The notes under the pieces were generated by a model. That model had not been told where the DNA came from. It made no database searches and saw only the letters and a program-made list of their open reading frames with translations. Below are positions 60,829-64,000 of a stretch of 64,000 nt of DNA, piece by piece. The position numbers and the translations under genes are program-made. Source of the DNA: Poriferisodalis sp965198245 (GTDB lineage Bacteria; Actinomycetota; Acidimicrobiia; Acidimicrobiales; Poriferisodalaceae); contig NZ_OZ240249.1 of assembly GCF_965198245.1 (NCBI RefSeq), positions 1,550,001 to 1,614,000 on the forward strand, in the 5' to 3' direction. How positions within the stretch are numbered: the stretch's first letter is position 1; every line of letters starts with the position of its first letter.

Positions 60829-62719
60829 CGGTACCCACGAGCGTGCGGTACAGATCGGAGTAGAGACCATTTGCGGCCAGCAGATCGAGATGGCGACCCT
60901 GCTGGACGAGGCGCCCGCGATCGAGCACCAGGATCTGGTCGGCGTCGGTGATAGTCGAAAGTCGGTGAGCGATGACCACTGCAGTGCGGCCGGCGAGCGC
61001 TGTCGCGAGCGCGCTTTGCACCAAGGCCTCGTTCTCGCTGTCGAGGTGACTGGTGGCCTCGTCGAGCACCACGATGGCGGGACGCTTCAACAGCACCCGG
61101 GCTATGGCCAGACGCTGCTTCTCACCGCCCGACAGCCGGTAGCCGCGCTCGCCCACGACGGTGTTCCAGCCGTCGGGCAGGCTCAGGATCAGCTCGTCGA
61201 TGTGTGCGGCTCGGCACGCCTCAGCCAGCTCGGCGTCGGTGGCGCCGGGCTGGGCGTAGCGCAGGTTGGCGGCGATGGTGTCGTGGAACAGGTGCGGGTC
61301 CTGCGAGACGACGCCGATGTTGGACCGCAGGGACTCCGTCGTGACCTCACGCACGTCGTGCCCGTCGATGAGCAACGCGCCGCTGTCGATGTCGTACAGG
61401 CGGACTACGAGCGCAGCGAGCGTGGTCTTGCCTGCGCCCGACGGCCCGACGAGCGCGATCGTCTGGCCAGGTTCGATGACTGCGGACACGCCTTCGAGCA
61501 CCGGTCCGGTCCGAGCATCGCTCGACGGCGGCGCTGTCGCGCCGCTGAGTTGCTCGGGCGGCGTTGCCACGCCGCCCAGTTCGGCGAGAACGTTGCTGTC
61601 GGCAGGGGGATACGTGAACGTCACGTCCCGCAGCTCAATCCGCCCGTCCACTGCGCCGAGCTTGACGGCATCGGGGCGGTCCGGGATCGGGTTCGGCAGG
61701 TCCAGCACCGCGAAGACGCGCTCAAACGAGACCAGCGCAGTCATCACGTCCACACGGGCATTCGTCAGGCCGGTCAGCGGCATGTAGATCCGCACCACCA
61801 TCAGCCCCATCGCCACCAGCGTTCCGATGGTGAGCGCACCGGAGATCACCAGGTGCGCACCCACCCAATACAGCATCGCCGCCCCCACGGCGCCCACCAG
61901 GCTGAGGCCGATGAAGAACGCCCGCCCGTAGAGCGCGCTGCGCACACCTATGTCGCGCACGGTCCGGGCCGTGCGGCTGAACCCGGCCCGCTCGACGTCA
62001 TGACGCCCGAACAGCTTGACCAGCAGCGCGCCGGCCACGTTCAAGCGCTCGGTCATCACCGTGTTCATCGAGGCGTTGTGCTGCATGCTTTGCCGGGTCA
62101 GTGCCTGCAACCGCCGGCCCACTCGTTTGGTAGGCGCGATGAACACCGGCAGCAGCGCCAGTGCGAGCAGCGTCAACCGCCACTCCAGCGCCATCATCGC
62201 GACGAGCGTCGTCGACAGCACGATGGTGTTGGACACGACCGAGTTGAGCGTGCCGGTGAAGGCCCGCTGGGCGCCGATGACGTCGTTGTTCATGCGACTG
62301 ATCAGCGAGCCGGTCTGCACGTGGGTGAAGAACGCCACCGGCATCCGCTGCACGTGGTCGTACAGGCTTACTCGCAGGTCGAAGATGAGGCCCTCGCCAA
62401 TACGCGCCGACCACCAGCGCTCGATGAACGACAGGCCCGCCTCGGCGAATGCCGAGGCCAAGATGATCGCGGCCAGCACATTGAGCTGCCACCGATCTCC
62501 GGTCGGGATGGCGTCGTCGATGATGCGCCCGAACAGGATCGGCGGCACCACGAACGCAAGCGCGCCAAGCAGTTGAGCAATCAGGACTCCCGTCAGCGCC
62601 GACCGGTATGGGCGTGCCAAGGCTGCCGCCCGGCGAACGGTGCCCGGCGCTATGTGACGTCCTTCGACGCCGGCCGGGTCGTGTCCTATCGCGGCGTGCG
62701 CCGATGCCATCGACTGCAT
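60806..62719 (-). CDS. ABC exporter, fused permease-ATPase
   Basis: A 637-residue half transporter: six helices in residues about 40-330 and an ABC domain with Walker A G-P-S-G-A-G-K-T-T, signature L-S-G-G-E-K-Q-R-L, Walker B I-V-V-L-D-E-A-T-S and H-loop A-H-R-L. It is of the MsbA/lipid-or-multidrug exporter type. The inter-domain linker has an extra Pro/Ala/Ser-rich insert (about 385-410). It probably works as a homodimer, as no partner is adjacent. Confidence 0.92.
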   Translation of the reverse strand: MQSMASAHAAIGHDPAGVEGRHIAPGTVRRAAALARPYRSALTGVLIAQLLGALAFVVPPILFGRIIDDAIPTGDRWQLNVLAAIILASAFAEAGLSFIERWWSARIGEGLIFDLRVSLYDHVQRMPVAFFTHVQTGSLISRMNNDVIGAQRAFTGTLNSVVSNTIVLSTTLVAMMALEWRLTLLALALLPVFIAPTKRVGRRLQALTRQSMQHNASMNTVMTERLNVAGALLVKLFGRHDVERAGFSRTARTVRDIGVRSALYGRAFFIGLSLVGAVGAAMLYWVGAHLVISGALTIGTLVAMGLMVVRIYMPLTGLTNARVDVMTALVSFERVFAVLDLPNPIPDRPDAVKLGAVDGRIELRDVTFTYPPADSNVLAELGGVATPPEQLSGATAPPSSDARTGPVLEGVSAVIEPGQTIALVGPSGAGKTTLAALVVRLYDIDSGALLIDGHDVREVTTESLRSNIGVVSQDPHLFHDTIAANLRYAQPGATDAELAEACRAAHIDELILSLPDGWNTVVGERGYRLSGGEKQRLAIARVLLKRPAIVVLDEATSHLDSENEALVQSALATALAGRTAVVIAHRLSTITDADQILVLDRGRLVQQGRHLDLLAANGLYSDLYRTLVGTDEPAGVT

Positions 62720-62776
62720 GGATCGAACGATACGAGGCGCTCCCCGAACCGCAGCGGCAGTGCGGTCTCAGTCGGC

Positions 62777-63763
62777 CTAGACGTAGGGCCAGCGACGCTT
62801 CGCGACCGCCGAGCTGTCGGGCCCACCATCGGCTGGCGGGGGCTCGGTGAGCGCCCAGCGACGGCGCCACGCCGATGCCGAGGGGCCCTCGATGCCGGGG
62901 CTGTCGGCGCTGTGCAGGCGTCGGCGCGCCGCGAACCAGTTGCCGGTCGCGGTCTCGTCCGCCAATCCCTCCACGGCGGCCTGCAGCCGCCGCGTGAATC
63001 GGCGGTTGTTCTCGTCCTCGCCAAAATCCAGCGGGCGGCCGAAGTTGATCACCGAGCGAGCACGCCTGGGCCACGCTCGGCCCTTGCGCAAGATGTCGAA
63101 AGTGCCCCGGATGTGCACGGGCACCACGGGCACGCCGGCCTGCTTGGCCAAGAACGCTGCACCCGGTCGGAACTGCTGGCCCCAGCCGTCACGGGAACGA
63201 CCGCCCTCGGGGTAGATCACCAGGCTCCAGCCGCTGCGCAGCAGCGTCACTGCCTTGTCGATCGTGCGGCGGTTGAGCGCGGTCCGCTCGATGGGGATGG
63301 CACCGACGAACAGCGCAGAGATCGCCGAGGTGGCCCGGTTCCCGAAGAAATAGTCGGACGCGGCACCCACCACCAGCCTGTTGCACCACGGCTCGGGAAT
63401 CGAGGTGATGATCACTGCGGTGTCGGCGTGGCTCTGGTGGTTCGCGGCAAACACAGCCGGCCCGTCCAGTTCGCTGAGCCGGTCGACGCCCTTGATCGTC
63501 GGCTGGGCGTAGTAGCGCACCAGTGCTCGCGCCACCGTGTCGCGGGCCACCCGCCGGGCCACACGAGCTGGGAAGCGCCGAGCCCAGTCGGTGTTGTAGT
63601 TCGATCCCACATTGGCCGGCAGCGGAGTCTGGCCCTGAGGAGTTGGTGCCGCTCGCAGCGGGAACTCTGTGCCGCGCACGACACGGGTCACCGAGGCCTT
63701 CTTGCGCTGCGCACGCTTGGATCCGAGGTGCGACACGGCGGCGCGACGGTTGGGGTCGCTCAT
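62777..63763 (-). CDS. 1-acyl-sn-glycerol-3-phosphate acyltransferase-like (PlsC family)
   Basis: A 328-residue acyltransferase with N-H-Q-S-H-A-D (HX4D catalytic motif), A-I-P-I-E-R-T and Y-P-E-G-G-R-S-R-D-G (the E-G motif that binds the glycerol phosphate). It likely acylates lysophosphatidic acid or a related glycolipid at the membrane. A cytoplasmic Lys/Arg-rich N-terminal tail of about 50 residues precedes the domain. Start ATG 63763. Confidence 0.85.
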   Translation of the reverse strand: MSDPNRRAAVSHLGSKRAQRKKASVTRVVRGTEFPLRAAPTPQGQTPLPANVGSNYNTDWARRFPARVARRVARDTVARALVRYYAQPTIKGVDRLSELDGPAVFAANHQSHADTAVIITSIPEPWCNRLVVGAASDYFFGNRATSAISALFVGAIPIERTALNRRTIDKAVTLLRSGWSLVIYPEGGRSRDGWGQQFRPGAAFLAKQAGVPVVPVHIRGTFDILRKGRAWPRRARSVINFGRPLDFGEDENNRRFTRRLQAAVEGLADETATGNWFAARRRLHSADSPGIEGPSASAWRRRWALTEPPPADGGPDSSAVAKRRWPYV

Positions 63764-63868
63764 CGCTGCACGCCCTCGTCCGCACTGCGGCGGCAATCTC
63801 GTCGTCGCGACAACCCCGGTGCCCCCTGCCTCATCGCTTGGCGCCTCAATGCTCTAGGCCCCGAGAAC

Positions 63869-64000
63869 TCAGACTACGTCCGCCATCAACATGGGCGGAT
63901 TGTGAATATGGGTGATTGACGGGTCACGTCCGACCACGTCGGTCGCCATTTCCAGTGCATCGTTCAGCGTCGATGCTGAACGGAAACCCAGGCGTTGGGT
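63869..64000 (-). CDS. partial: C-terminus of a LarA/lactate-racemase-like (DUF2088) protein
   Basis: The window ends inside this minus-strand gene. The last 43 residues, up to TGA 63869-63871, include F-R-S-A-S-T-L-N-D-A-L-E-M-A and S-I-T-H-I-H-N-P-P-M-L-M-A-D-V. This resembles the C-terminal end of nickel-dependent lactate-racemase-like (DUF2088) proteins. The rest lies outside the window, so this is a family-level guess. Confidence 0.5.
   Translation of the reverse strand, partial: TQRLGFRSASTLNDALEMATDVVGRDPSITHIHNPPMLMADVV

Noticed and set aside
60542..63919. Very long open frame on the plus strand (1125 codons).
   Set aside because: It runs antisense to the VanY, ABC exporter and acyltransferase genes, which have clear motifs. 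High GC leaves the opposite frame open; its translation is His/Arg/Gln-rich without domains.

Overview
This looks like a chromosomal segment of a high-GC actinobacterium. An uncultivated Acidimicrobiia-like lineage would fit, but that is inference. Supporting signs are several F420-type split-barrel proteins, a cell-wall-binding-repeat protein, many GTG/TTG starts, Actinobacteria-style lipoproteins and a tmRNA with the tag (A)ANVERDDLVLAA. No rRNA and no canonical tRNA were seen.

Layout. 1-8.6 kb: small metabolic enzymes (hydrolase, VOC protein, RNA cyclic phosphodiesterase, an indole-glycerol-phosphate-synthase-like protein), a CWB2 protein, a SWEET-like protein, and a secreted thioredoxin-like lipoprotein with an in-frame TGA at the first position of its redox CxxC. 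8.7-11.6 kb: MFS and formate/nitrite-family transporters and an F420-type protein. 11.8-19.1 kb: a minus-strand peptide-type ABC importer operon with a class III aminotransferase embedded in it. 19.2-27.5 kb: an accessory, defence-like stretch (DUF4143 ATPase, type II restriction-modification pair, PD-(D/E)XK-like protein, XRE antitoxin beside a broken toxin) mixed with gene remnants. 27.6-39.0 kb: core genes (ssrA, prmA, SDR, rarA, fumarase, metallo-hydrolase, phosphatase, quinone oxidoreductase). 39.05-52.30 kb: an accessory island bounded by 50-bp imperfect inverted repeats. 52.3-64 kb: core metabolism (citrate synthase, carboxyltransferase, LysR regulator, aconitase, methyltransferase, VanY peptidase, ABC exporter, acyltransferase, and the end of a LarA-like gene).

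Two things stand out. First, 2570-3901 reads as a selenoprotein. The TGA at 3596-3598 replaces the first Cys of a WCPNC thioredoxin motif, the frame stays open for 100 more codons of the same domain, and a stem-loop with a bulge and a GGUC apical loop, laid out like the E. coli fdhF SECIS, follows. Second, the 39-52 kb island has one full-length secreted multidomain protein followed by a lipoprotein gene, then three progressively truncated homologues of the secreted protein. The first two of these are again followed by a diverged lipoprotein gene, and most junctions are ATGA or TTGA overlaps. Full-length copies 1 and 2 share about 414 bp at about 98.6% identity just before their diverged C-terminal domains. 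This resembles a polymorphic effector/immunity locus with orphan cassettes, but I do not recognise the family.

Gene decay is frequent: frameshifted or internally deleted remnants of an alpha/beta hydrolase, an acyl-CoA dehydrogenase, a HigB-type toxin, a nuclease-like gene and several island cassettes.
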